Assembly (NCBI GenBank): GCA_036393335.1
Contig: DASWHD010000047.1
Span: 1 to 12,076 of the forward strand
Length of the DNA stretch: 12,076 nucleotides
Direction of reading: 5' to 3'
Source of the DNA: DASWHD01 sp036393335
GTDB lineage: Bacteria > CG2-30-53-67 > CG2-30-70-394
The notes under the pieces were generated by a model that did no database searches, was not told where the DNA came from, and was given only the letters and a program-made list of their open reading frames with translations. Below, piece after piece: positions 1-5,632 of this stretch. A program made the position numbers and the translations under genes. How positions within the stretch are numbered: position 1 is the first letter of the stretch; every line of letters starts with the position of its first letter.

Positions 1-1
1 C

Positions 2-307
2 CGGGCGATCGTGGCCCGCAGCTTCGCGCGCATCGCCGAGGCGAACTTGAAGAAGCAGGGCGTCCTGCCCCTGTGGTTCAAGAACAAGGCGGACTACGAC
101 CTCTTCCAGGAGAGCGATCGGGTGACCCTCGAGGACGTGGCCGGCCTCGCCCCGGGCAAAGAGGTCACCCTCACCGTCCGCCACGCCGACGGCGCCACCG
201 CGAAGGTGGTCTGCACCCACACCCTGAACCCGCAGGAGATCGCCTGGTTCCACGCCGGCTCGGCCCTGAACCACCTGAAGCAGCAGCAAGAGAAGGCGAT
301 GGCGTGA
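2..307 (+). CDS. acn: Aconitate hydratase (mitochondrial-type), C-terminal fragment
   Basis: This is the last 101 codons of an aconitase, which interconverts citrate and isocitrate in the TCA/glyoxylate cycle in the cytoplasm. The reading frame is open from base 2 and stops with TGA at 305-307. The peptide begins RAIVARSFARI, then EANLKKQG, and ends with HTLNPQEIAWFHAGSALNHL. This matches the extreme C-terminal swivel domain of mitochondrial-type aconitases (compare [20 protein letters not shown] and the terminal WFRAGSALN motif). The iron-sulfur cysteines and the catalytic GSSRE loop of the family should lie just upstream of the window, so activity cannot be judged here. An in-frame GTG at 11 is internal, not a start. 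A strong terminator follows 25 bases after the stop, so this is the end of its transcription unit. Assignment to aconitase is firm; the subtype rests on the C-terminal motifs only. Confidence 0.93.
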   Translation, partial: RAIVARSFARIAEANLKKQGVLPLWFKNKADYDLFQESDRVTLEDVAGLAPGKEVTLTVRHADGATAKVVCTHTLNPQEIAWFHAGSALNHLKQQQEKAMA

Positions 308-332
308 CGCCCTGGCGACTGGCAGCGCAAAC

Positions 333-365
333 GGGCGCCCTGCGACAAGCGGGGCGCCCTTTTTT
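333..365 (+). terminator. Rho-independent terminator of the aconitase gene
   Basis: Two copies of the self-complementary 8-mer GGGCGCCC (333-340 and 352-359) pair as a stem around an 11-base loop and are followed directly by six T (360-365). It lies 25 bases after the aconitase stop. It is the only textbook intrinsic terminator in the window. Confidence 0.88.
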
Positions 366-381
366 CAGGTCGTTCCACCGG

Positions 382-489
382 GTAGGAGCCGAATCCCTTC
401 GGCGACCCCGGCCCGACAGGGCCGGCCGCGCCTGCGGCGCCCGTTTGCCGCGCCAAAGGCGCGGGATCGCCGGTGCAACCGGCTCCTAC
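382..489. repeat. REP-like palindromic element, copy R1
   Basis: The outer arms GTAGGAGCCG (382-391) and CGGCTCCTAC (480-489) are exact reverse complements. Inside them are a left hairpin GCCGAA-TCCC-TTCGGC, a central GGCC-rich palindrome, and a right hairpin GCCGGT-GCA-ACCGGC. R1 also holds an extra perfect hairpin absent from the other copies: CCGCGCC-AAA-GGCGCGG at 448-464. The element sits between the convergent aconitase and fxsA genes, a usual place for REP sequences. At least three related copies occur in the window. No REP-associated transposase (RAYT) gene is visible nearby. Confidence 0.85.
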
Positions 490-517
490 CTCTGTCGCGG
501 GCGCGGGCGAGGTTTCC

Positions 518-913
518 CTACCGGAAATCCACGTCGACGATGTTCGCCTGTAAGTCCGCGCGGCGCTTGAACCATTCCACCAGGTAGCGCCGCAGCCAGC
601 GGCGAGTGGGCGGCAGGAGGACGAAGAAGCCGAGGGCGTCCGTGAGGAAACCGGGGGTCAGGAGCACCAGGCCGGCAAAGAGGATCATCACTCCCTCGAC
701 CAAGTCGTCGGTGGGGAGGCGGCCTTGGGCGACGCTGCGCTGGATCGCCACGAAGGTGCGCAGCCCCTCGCGCCGGGCGAGGGCGGCCCCCAGGAAGGCG
801 GTGGCGATCACCAGGCCGATGGTGGCCGGCGCGCCGATCACCTCCCCCACCCGGATCAGCAGGTAGATCTCGGCCAGGGGGACGAGCAGGAAGAGGAGAA
901 ACAGTCGACCCAT
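518..913 (-). CDS. fxsA: FxsA family membrane protein
   Basis: A 131-residue inner-membrane protein. It opens with a hydrophobic run (MGRLFLLFLLVPLAEIYLL), followed by a second membrane segment around residues 28-46 (APATIGLVIATAFLGAAL). A third hydrophobic region holds the FxsA signature LLTPGFLTDALGFFVLLPPT at about 83-102, and the tail is basic and hydrophilic. E. coli FxsA suppresses F-plasmid exclusion of phage T7 when overproduced; its normal cellular role is not established. I chose the ATG at 913 because the family begins exactly with this hydrophobic stretch; the frame extends upstream but that part looks non-coding. No good Shine-Dalgarno is seen. It follows the histidine kinase by 59 bases on the same strand, so co-transcription is possible. 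Family confidence is high, function low. Confidence 0.88.
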   Translation of the reverse strand: MGRLFLLFLLVPLAEIYLLIRVGEVIGAPATIGLVIATAFLGAALARREGLRTFVAIQRSVAQGRLPTDDLVEGVMILFAGLVLLTPGFLTDALGFFVLLPPTRRWLRRYLVEWFKRRADLQANIVDVDFR

Positions 914-972
914 GGGACCACACGATCTTGGCCAAGGGGGGCGGTTGGCTGGGGATCCTGGCCTGAGGACGC

Positions 973-2667
973 CTACTCCGGCGAGGCCTCGACCTGTGAT
1001 CCCTGCGCGGGTGTGAACGGGGCCATCCCCGCGCCGCCCTGCCGCGCGAAGCGCGGCAGCACCACGTGGCAGGTGGAGCCCTCGCCTTCCGTAGACTCGA
1101 CCCAGATCCAACCGCCGTGCAACTCCACGAGCTGGCGGCTGATGACCAGTCCGAGGCCAGTACCGCCATAGGTGCGCGGCACGGATCCGTCGAGCTGGTT
1201 GAACTTCTGGAAGATGCGGCTGAGCTGGTGTGGCTTGATGCCGATGCCCGTATCACACACCCCGATGTAGAAGTAGTCGCGCGGATTGAAGATGGCGGCG
1301 GGATAGACCTCGCGCAGCACCTTCACGATCTCCGGCCGGTCCTGGAGCAGGGCAAGGCGCGTCACCACCTCGCCTTCGCTGGTGAACTTCACGGCGTTGC
1401 TCACCAGATTGAGGATCACCTGCTTGATGCGCATGCGGTCGATACACACCTCGGGCATCGCCTCCGGCACCTCCTGGAGGTAGACGATCTCCTTCTTTGC
1501 CGCCAGGGAGCGGGCCACGGAAGCGACCTCGTCCAACAGCCCGACCACATCGGTGTCCTCCTTGTGGACGGTCATCATCCCCGCCTCGATGGTGGAGAAA
1601 TCGAGGATGCCATTGATCAGATAGAGGAGGTGCTTGCCGCACTCGTGGATCTGCTCCACGTCCTCCTGCACCTTGCCATCCAGCTTCCCGTCGATGCCCA
1701 TGAGGAGCAGCTCCGCGAAGCCGATGATGCCGTTCAGCGGCGTGCGTAGCTCATGGGACATGTTGGAGATGAACTCCGATTTTAGGCGGTCGGACTGGGT
1801 GGCGAGCTCCATCGCTTTCTGTAGCTGGACGTTCTTCTCCGCCAGCTCCTTGGTGCGCTCCAGGACCTTGAGCTCCAGATCGCCGGTGTGTTCCTTGAGC
1901 TTGTGCTCGCTCTCCTGGAGCTGGGCGATGGTCCCCCGCAGGCTGGCGGCCATGTCGTTGAAGGTGTTGCCGAGGAGCTCGAACTCGTCGCCGGTGTGGA
2001 TCACCAGGCGCGCGCCGAGGTTGCCTTTGCCCCACTCGTCGGCGCGCCGGGAGAGCTCGGCGATCGGCCCGGTGACCCGTTTGGAGAGGAACAGCGCGGC
2101 AAACAGGCCGAAGCTCAAGAAGACGGTGAGGGTGAGGAGGCCGACCTTGAGGACGTACTCGAGGCGGTGCTCGGCGTAGGGGGGCGCCACGTGGACCTCG
2201 ACCCACCCCTGGACCACGGATGCCCCACCGCGCTGTACCACCGGCAGGGGATGGGTGAAACACCAGACGGCGCCGCGGTCGGCCACCTCCAGGAGATAGC
2301 GACCGGGAGCGCGGCTGGGGTTGCCATCCAGGTTGAACGCCGGCAGGCGCGGCGAGCGGCCCGGGATCCAGCCCCCGTCGGCGTCGCGATGGACCGCCGC
2401 CACCTCCCGTCCGGCGGCGTCGTCCACCGCCAGGCCAATGGCCGCGCCATCGTTCTGGAAGGAGGCGGACGCTGCGGCGAGGCCATCGCGCGCGTCTTGT
2501 GCGAGAGCCACGATGCGCGCCGCGCTCGCCGCCATCACCTCGCCCCGGCGGAGCAATTCACTCTTGAGCAGCGAGTTTTGCTGCGAGTGGATGATGAAGC
2601 CGAAGACGACGCAGATAAACAGGATGAGGAGAGCGATATAACCGAAGAATTTCCAACGGAAAGTCAT
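973..2667 (-). CDS. Membrane-bound sensor histidine kinase (HAMP, HisKA, HATPase_c)
   Basis: A 564-residue two-component sensor kinase. The order is: membrane segment at residues 7-26, periplasmic sensor region about 27-170, second membrane segment 171-195, HAMP about 196-250, and a coiled-coil linker rich in K/E/L to about 290. The phosphoacceptor box SHELRTPLNGIIGF follows, with His305. The ATP-binding domain has the N-box LNLVSNAVKF (Asn424), G1 box DTGIGI (Asp472), F-box IFQKFNQLD and G2 box GTGLGL (502-507), so all catalytic motifs are intact. N-box and G1 are about 48 residues apart, longer than in compact kinases such as EnvZ. The periplasmic ligand is unknown. I chose the ATG at 2667, which has GGTGA seven bases upstream; another ATG at 2703 adds 12 residues but lacks a ribosome site. 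There is no receiver domain and no response regulator in the window, so it looks like an orphan kinase. fxsA follows on the same strand. Confidence 0.93.
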   Translation of the reverse strand: MTFRWKFFGYIALLILFICVVFGFIIHSQQNSLLKSELLRRGEVMAASAARIVALAQDARDGLAAASASFQNDGAAIGLAVDDAAGREVAAVHRDADGGWIPGRSPRLPAFNLDGNPSRAPGRYLLEVADRGAVWCFTHPLPVVQRGGASVVQGWVEVHVAPPYAEHRLEYVLKVGLLTLTVFLSFGLFAALFLSKRVTGPIAELSRRADEWGKGNLGARLVIHTGDEFELLGNTFNDMAASLRGTIAQLQESEHKLKEHTGDLELKVLERTKELAEKNVQLQKAMELATQSDRLKSEFISNMSHELRTPLNGIIGFAELLLMGIDGKLDGKVQEDVEQIHECGKHLLYLINGILDFSTIEAGMMTVHKEDTDVVGLLDEVASVARSLAAKKEIVYLQEVPEAMPEVCIDRMRIKQVILNLVSNAVKFTSEGEVVTRLALLQDRPEIVKVLREVYPAAIFNPRDYFYIGVCDTGIGIKPHQLSRIFQKFNQLDGSVPRTYGGTGLGLVISRQLVELHGGWIWVESTEGEGSTCHVVLPRFARQGGAGMAPFTPAQGSQVEASPE

Positions 2668-3086
2668 CGCACCGTCACCGATCACAGGAGGCCGTTGAGG
2701 CATTGCGGATCACGCGGCAAAGATGCTCGTGCTAGTCCGCATTTCCACCAGGAATCGTCGCGAGCCCGTGCCAATGGCCGGAGACCCTGGCTGGACCCCG
2801 GTAGGAGCCGAATCCCTCCTGCCTGCCGGACAGGCAGGTCGGCGACCAGGCCCGCAGGGCGTGCCGCGCGGATGGCGCGGGTCGCCGGTGCAACCGGCTC
2901 CTACCCCTGGTGAGGACTCGAACGAGGACCCGGCCAGGAGATACGGGCAATGGCGCGGGCACAGCAGAGTCATGGTGAGAAATGCGGGCTAGGGAGTGAC
3001 CACCGGATAGCTCCGGTTACCGACGACCGTGCCGCCCGCCACCACCTCCCGGCCGGCCCGCACGTATGAGGGTGAAGTTACCGTGG
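2668..3086. other. Gene-free interval between elbB and the histidine kinase
   Basis: No convincing gene lies here. It contains REP copy R2 (2801-2904) and a small perfect hairpin ACCGGA-TAGC-TCCGGT at 3002-3017. That hairpin has no T-tract on either strand, so it is not an ordinary terminator. The first ~130 bases must carry the kinase leader and promoter, but I found no convincing -10/-35 pair. The remainder shows no recognisable element. Confidence 0.6.
2801..2904. repeat. REP-like palindromic element, copy R2, with inserted hairpin
   Basis: It has the same outer arms as R1: GTAGGAGCCG at 2801-2810 and CGGCTCCTAC at 2895-2904. The right-hand hairpin GCCGGT-GCA-ACCGGC is also identical. In the left hairpin, a 21-nt perfect palindrome interrupts the loop at 2818-2838: CCTGCCTG, loop CCGGA, CAGGCAGG. 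Removing exactly those 21 bases restores the AATCCCT|TCGGCGACC sequence of R1, R3 and R4. The centre of the element is more diverged than in the other copies. It lies between two genes of the same direction. Confidence 0.85.
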
Positions 3087-3743
3087 CTACCCCACCATCG
3101 CCAGGACCTCGGCGACACACCGCTCGATGCCCGCCGCCACGTCCTTGGGACCGGGACCCAGCATGTACGCGGGGGTGGTGACCACCTTGCGCTGCGGATC
3201 CACCACCATTTGGTCCACGGGGCACGCCTCGTGCACCGCACCCATCGCCTCGATCGCCTGGGCCGTCTCCTTATCCGTCCCGATGGTCACCTTGACGTTC
3301 TCCTCCCCGAGGACTTTCGCGATCAGGGCCGGCGCGATGCAGATGGCGCCGATCGGCTTGCCGGCATCGTGCACCGCCTTCACCAGCCGCGCCACGTCCG
3401 GGTGGACCGTACAGTCCGGCCCCTTGACCGCGAAGTCGCACAGGTTGAGGGCGGCGCCGAAGCCACCCGGGAGAACCACGGCGTCAAGGTCCGCGGCCTG
3501 CGCCTGCGCCACGTCGGTGATCTTGCCGCGGGCGATGCGGGCCGACTCGACCAGGACGTTGCGCCGCTCTTGCGTCTCCCTGCCGGTCAGGTGGTTCACC
3601 ACCTTGTGCTGGTCCACGTTCGGGGCGAAACAGTGCACCTGCGCCCCGGCACGATCCAGGGCGAGCAGGGTCAGCACCGCCTCCTGGATCTCCGCACCGT
3701 CGAGATAGCCACAACCCGAGAGGATTACGCCTACGCATGCCAT
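3087..3743 (-). CDS. elbB: ElbB, DJ-1/PfpI-family glyoxalase-like protein
   Basis: A 218-residue cytoplasmic protein of the DJ-1/PfpI superfamily. It starts with the ElbB-type strand MACVGVILSGCGYLDGAEI, carries LPGGFGAALNLCDF around residues 91-104, and has the nucleophile elbow GAICIAPAL with Cys135. The length matches E. coli ElbB. ElbB is annotated as an isoprenoid-biosynthesis glyoxalase; weak glyoxalase III activity on glyoxal has been reported for the family, and its physiological role is uncertain. The start ATG at 3743 is fixed by an excellent ribosome site (AAGGAGGTGA). It lies 73 bases downstream of bioB on the same strand, close enough for read-through, but the strong ribosome site suggests independent, efficient translation. 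Identification is confident from motifs and colinearity. Confidence 0.94.
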   Translation of the reverse strand: MACVGVILSGCGYLDGAEIQEAVLTLLALDRAGAQVHCFAPNVDQHKVVNHLTGRETQERRNVLVESARIARGKITDVAQAQAADLDAVVLPGGFGAALNLCDFAVKGPDCTVHPDVARLVKAVHDAGKPIGAICIAPALIAKVLGEENVKVTIGTDKETAQAIEAMGAVHEACPVDQMVVDPQRKVVTTPAYMLGPGPKDVAAGIERCVAEVLAMVG

Positions 3744-3747
3744 TGCG

Positions 3748-3757
3748 TCACCTCCTT
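3748..3757 (-). promoter_or_regulatory. Near-consensus ribosome binding site of elbB
   Basis: On the minus strand the sequence AAGGAGGTGA lies four bases before the elbB ATG and is fully complementary to the anti-Shine-Dalgarno end of 16S rRNA. It is by far the strongest site in the window and fixes the elbB start. Most other genes here have weak or no Shine-Dalgarno. Confidence 0.9.
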
Positions 3758-3816
3758 ACCGTTGGGAGCGGCTCCACCGAATTGATGTCTATTTGCGTCC
3801 ATTTGCGGTGCTCATC

Positions 3817-4827
3817 TCACAACGAGACCGGCACCGGCTCGCCTGGCGACCAGGTCAGGCCGAGGGCCTCGATCATGGCGTGGTCGGCGGCCGGTGGGTT
3901 GCCGACGGTGGTCAGGTAGTTGCCGGTCATGGTGGCGCTGGCACCGGCGAGGAACATGAGGGGCTGGAGCGACCCGAGACCCCGTTCCCGGCCGCCGGCG
4001 ACCATGATGTTGCGATCCGGTAGCACGAAGCGGAAGACGGCGATGGTCTTCAGGATCTCCATCGGCGCCATGGTGGGCCGCCCGGCAAGCGGGGTGCCGG
4101 GCTGGGGATCGAGGAAGTTCATCGGCACCATGTCCGGTGCCACCTCCTTGAGGGCGAAGGCGAGCTCGACGCGCTGCGCCGGGCTCTCCCCCATCCCGAG
4201 GATGCCCCCGCAACAGATGCGGATCCCGGCGGCGCGCACGTGGCGCAGGGTGGTGAGGCGATCCTCATAGCCGTGGGTCTGGCAAATCTCCCCGAAAAAG
4301 CTCGGCGCGGTCTCCAGGTTGTGGTTGTAGCAGTGGAGCCCAGCCTCCTTCAGGCGCCGCGCCACCCCCGGCGAGTCGATCAGACCGAGGGAGGCGTCCG
4401 CGTGCAGGTCACCGCGGGCAGCGATCTCGGAGATCTGCTCGCACACCGCGTCCAGCACCGGCCCCTCCTTCAGCCCGCGCCAGGCGGCCACCACGCCGAA
4501 GGCCTGGGCGCCGTTTTTCGCCGCCTCGTCCGCGGCGCGCACCACCTCTGCCGAGGAGAGCAGGCCGTAGTTGGCGACCCCGGTGGCATACCGGCTCGCC
4601 TGGGAGCAGAACGAGCAGTCTTCGGTGCAGCCGCCAGACTTGGTGTTGACGATCGAGCACAGGTGGATCGCGTCGCCCTTGAATTGGTGACGCAGGCGGT
4701 TGGCCGCCGCCATCAGGTCCACGACGGCGGTGCCCTCCAGGGCGATCAACCCCTCGGCCTCCGCGACGGTGAGGGAGCCACCGGTGGCGACCTTCTCATA
4801 GCACTGCTGAATCAACGCCAGACTCAT
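3817..4827 (-). CDS. bioB: Biotin synthase BioB, with Type II-like cysteine pattern
   Basis: A 336-residue radical SAM enzyme that inserts sulfur into dethiobiotin to form biotin, the last step of the pathway. The CxxxCxxC motif that binds the SAM cluster is GGCTEDCSFC (Cys67, 71, 74). Family landmarks YNHNLET, CCGGILGMGE, QPGTPLAG and AGGRE are present. By hand alignment to E. coli BioB, the [2Fe-2S] ligands Cys97 and Cys128 are replaced (FGVVAAW, HADASLG), whereas Cys188 (Cys205 here) and Arg260 (Arg280) remain. Extra cysteines occur in HLCSIVN (Cys57) and EICQTHGY (Cys182), as in BioBs of anaerobes. The ATG at 4827 was chosen over an in-frame TTG at 4839 because GAGGT sits five bases upstream. 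It follows the thioesterase by eight bases. No bioF, bioD, bioA or bioC is in the window. Function is firm; the cluster type is inference. Confidence 0.95.
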   Translation of the reverse strand: MSLALIQQCYEKVATGGSLTVAEAEGLIALEGTAVVDLMAAANRLRHQFKGDAIHLCSIVNTKSGGCTEDCSFCSQASRYATGVANYGLLSSAEVVRAADEAAKNGAQAFGVVAAWRGLKEGPVLDAVCEQISEIAARGDLHADASLGLIDSPGVARRLKEAGLHCYNHNLETAPSFFGEICQTHGYEDRLTTLRHVRAAGIRICCGGILGMGESPAQRVELAFALKEVAPDMVPMNFLDPQPGTPLAGRPTMAPMEILKTIAVFRFVLPDRNIMVAGGRERGLGSLQPLMFLAGASATMTGNYLTTVGNPPAADHAMIEALGLTWSPGEPVPVSL

Positions 4828-4832
4828 AGACG

Positions 4833-4837
4833 ACCTC
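4833..4837 (-). promoter_or_regulatory. bioB ribosome site overlapping the thioesterase stop
   Basis: GAGGT on the minus strand ends five bases before the bioB ATG (4827) and overlaps the TGA stop of the upstream thioesterase (4836-4838). This arrangement suggests translational coupling of the two genes and argues for ATG 4827 as the bioB start. Confidence 0.7.
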
Positions 4838-5252
4838 AAGGGAAGACGGCGGGCGCCGGCGCTGCGATGGCCGCCGCGACCCGGTCGGGGAGAGGCTGGA
4901 CTTTACCAGCCGCGTCGACACAGCCCAACCGCACCTCGCCCTCCACACACAGGGTACCGGCGCTGTCCCGCACCTCCTGAATGACGGTCAGCGCCACGCG
5001 CCCGAGGCGCTTCACCCGGACCCCCACCGCGAGCACGGCGCCCAGGGTTGCCGCACGACGATATCGCAGATGGACCTCCGCCACGACGAAGATCACCCCC
5101 GCGCGGTGGAGCTGCGCCACGTCGATGCCGCGGCCGGCCAGCCACGCCCAGCGCGCCCGTTCCATGATCTCCAGATAACGGGCATAGTAGACTACCCCGG
5201 CGGCATCGGCGTCGCCGTAGGCCACTTGGTACGGAAAGCTGAATTCCGCCAT
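4836..5252 (-). CDS. 4HBT hotdog-fold acyl-CoA thioesterase (YbgC/FcbC type)
   Basis: A 138-residue single-domain hotdog thioesterase, hydrolysing acyl-CoA (or possibly acyl-ACP) thioesters in the cytoplasm. The active-site segment is AYGDADAAGVVYYARYLEIM at residues 11-30, with Asp16 as the family catalytic residue, and the helix continues ERARWAWL. A later HLRYRRAATLGAVLAV strand is also typical. Length is normal for YbgC/FcbC-like enzymes. The ATG at 5252 is preceded by GGGGAG eight bases upstream (complement 5261-5266) and begins with the family's usual short N-terminus; an upstream TTG at 5279 is less likely. It is not in a tol-pal cluster, so I do not call it ybgC. bioB follows after eight bases, apparently coupled. 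Its start codon overlaps that of the divergent yhbY-like gene. The acyl substrate cannot be read from sequence. Confidence 0.88.
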   Translation of the reverse strand: MAEFSFPYQVAYGDADAAGVVYYARYLEIMERARWAWLAGRGIDVAQLHRAGVIFVVAEVHLRYRRAATLGAVLAVGVRVKRLGRVALTVIQEVRDSAGTLCVEGEVRLGCVDAAGKVQPLPDRVAAAIAAPAPAVFP

Positions 5253-5253
5253 G
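5250..5253. other. Overlapping divergent start codons (CATG inside CCATGG)
   Basis: The thioesterase ATG (5252-5250, minus) and the yhbY-like ATG (5251-5253, plus) share two bases within the palindrome CCATGG at 5249-5254. There is no intergenic space. The leader, ribosome site and promoter of each gene therefore lie inside the coding sequence of the other, if both starts are right. Confidence 0.7.
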
Positions 5254-5574
5254 GATCCGACTCCCCGCCTGTCGGGCAAGCAACGAGCCGCCCTGCGCCG
5301 CCGCGGTCAGAAGCTGCCGGTCATCGTAACCGTCGGCCAGGCCGGTGTCACCGCGGGAGTGGGTGAGGCCCTGAAACAGGCCCTGTTCGACCACGAGCTG
5401 GTCAAGGTCCGGGTGGATACCGACGATCGTGACGACTACCACCGCGCCGTCGACCGCCTCACCGCCGACCACCACGCCGAGCTGGTAGGCAAGATCGGTC
5501 GCACCGCCCTCCTCTACCGGGAGCGACCGAAGGAAGACGAAGAAACGGGGCGCAGAGATGTAACGCTCGGATAA
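5251..5574 (+). CDS. yhbY: YhbY-like CRM-domain RNA-binding protein
   Basis: A 107-residue protein made of one CRM domain, the ribosome-associated RNA-binding fold of E. coli YhbY, which binds pre-50S particles. Visible landmarks are LSGKQRAALRRRGQKL near the N-terminus, the glycine-rich loop VTVGQAGVTAGV (about 25-36), ALFDHELVKVRV (about 44-55), and GKIGRTALLYRERP near the end, matching the YhbY pattern IGKTLVLYRP. A charged tail of about 15 residues follows. Its usual proteobacterial neighbours (rlmE/ftsJ-ftsH) are absent; here it is divergent from a thioesterase and upstream of fabH, an unusual context. No clear Shine-Dalgarno precedes the ATG (GGAAAG is 13 bases away). The gap to fabH is 58 bases. 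Confidence 0.88.
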   Translation: MDPTPRLSGKQRAALRRRGQKLPVIVTVGQAGVTAGVGEALKQALFDHELVKVRVDTDDRDDYHRAVDRLTADHHAELVGKIGRTALLYRERPKEDEETGRRDVTLG

Positions 5575-5632
5575 TCATCAACCCGGCACGCCGCGCACGA
5601 CCGTTCACGCTCCCGCTTCCCCTTCCACCGCC

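Noticed and set aside
11..307. A complete small gene starting at GTG 11
   Set aside because: The frame is open to the window edge and the upstream codons continue the aconitase sequence (RAI), so this is a truncated aconitase, not a separate gene.
2761..2774. Sigma-54-like TTGGCACGGGCTCG upstream of the histidine kinase (minus strand)
   Set aside because: The -24 half TGGCACG is perfect, but the GC of the -12 half is one base too close and the TTGC is not present; the fixed spacing makes it unlikely to work.
3002..3017. Terminator of elbB formed by ACCGGA-TAGC-TCCGGT
   Set aside because: The stem is only 6 bp, there is no T-tract on the minus strand, and it is 70 bases beyond the stop; kept only as a hairpin.
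2989..3225. A short minus-strand frame extending past the elbB stop, ending GNRSYPVVTP
   Set aside because: It mostly overlaps elbB out of frame, has no ribosome site and no homologue I recognise. It could be a gene remnant, but evidence is too thin.
5570..5575. GATAAT as a -10 box for fabH
   Set aside because: It overlaps the yhbY stop codon and no -35-like hexamer lies 16-18 bases upstream.
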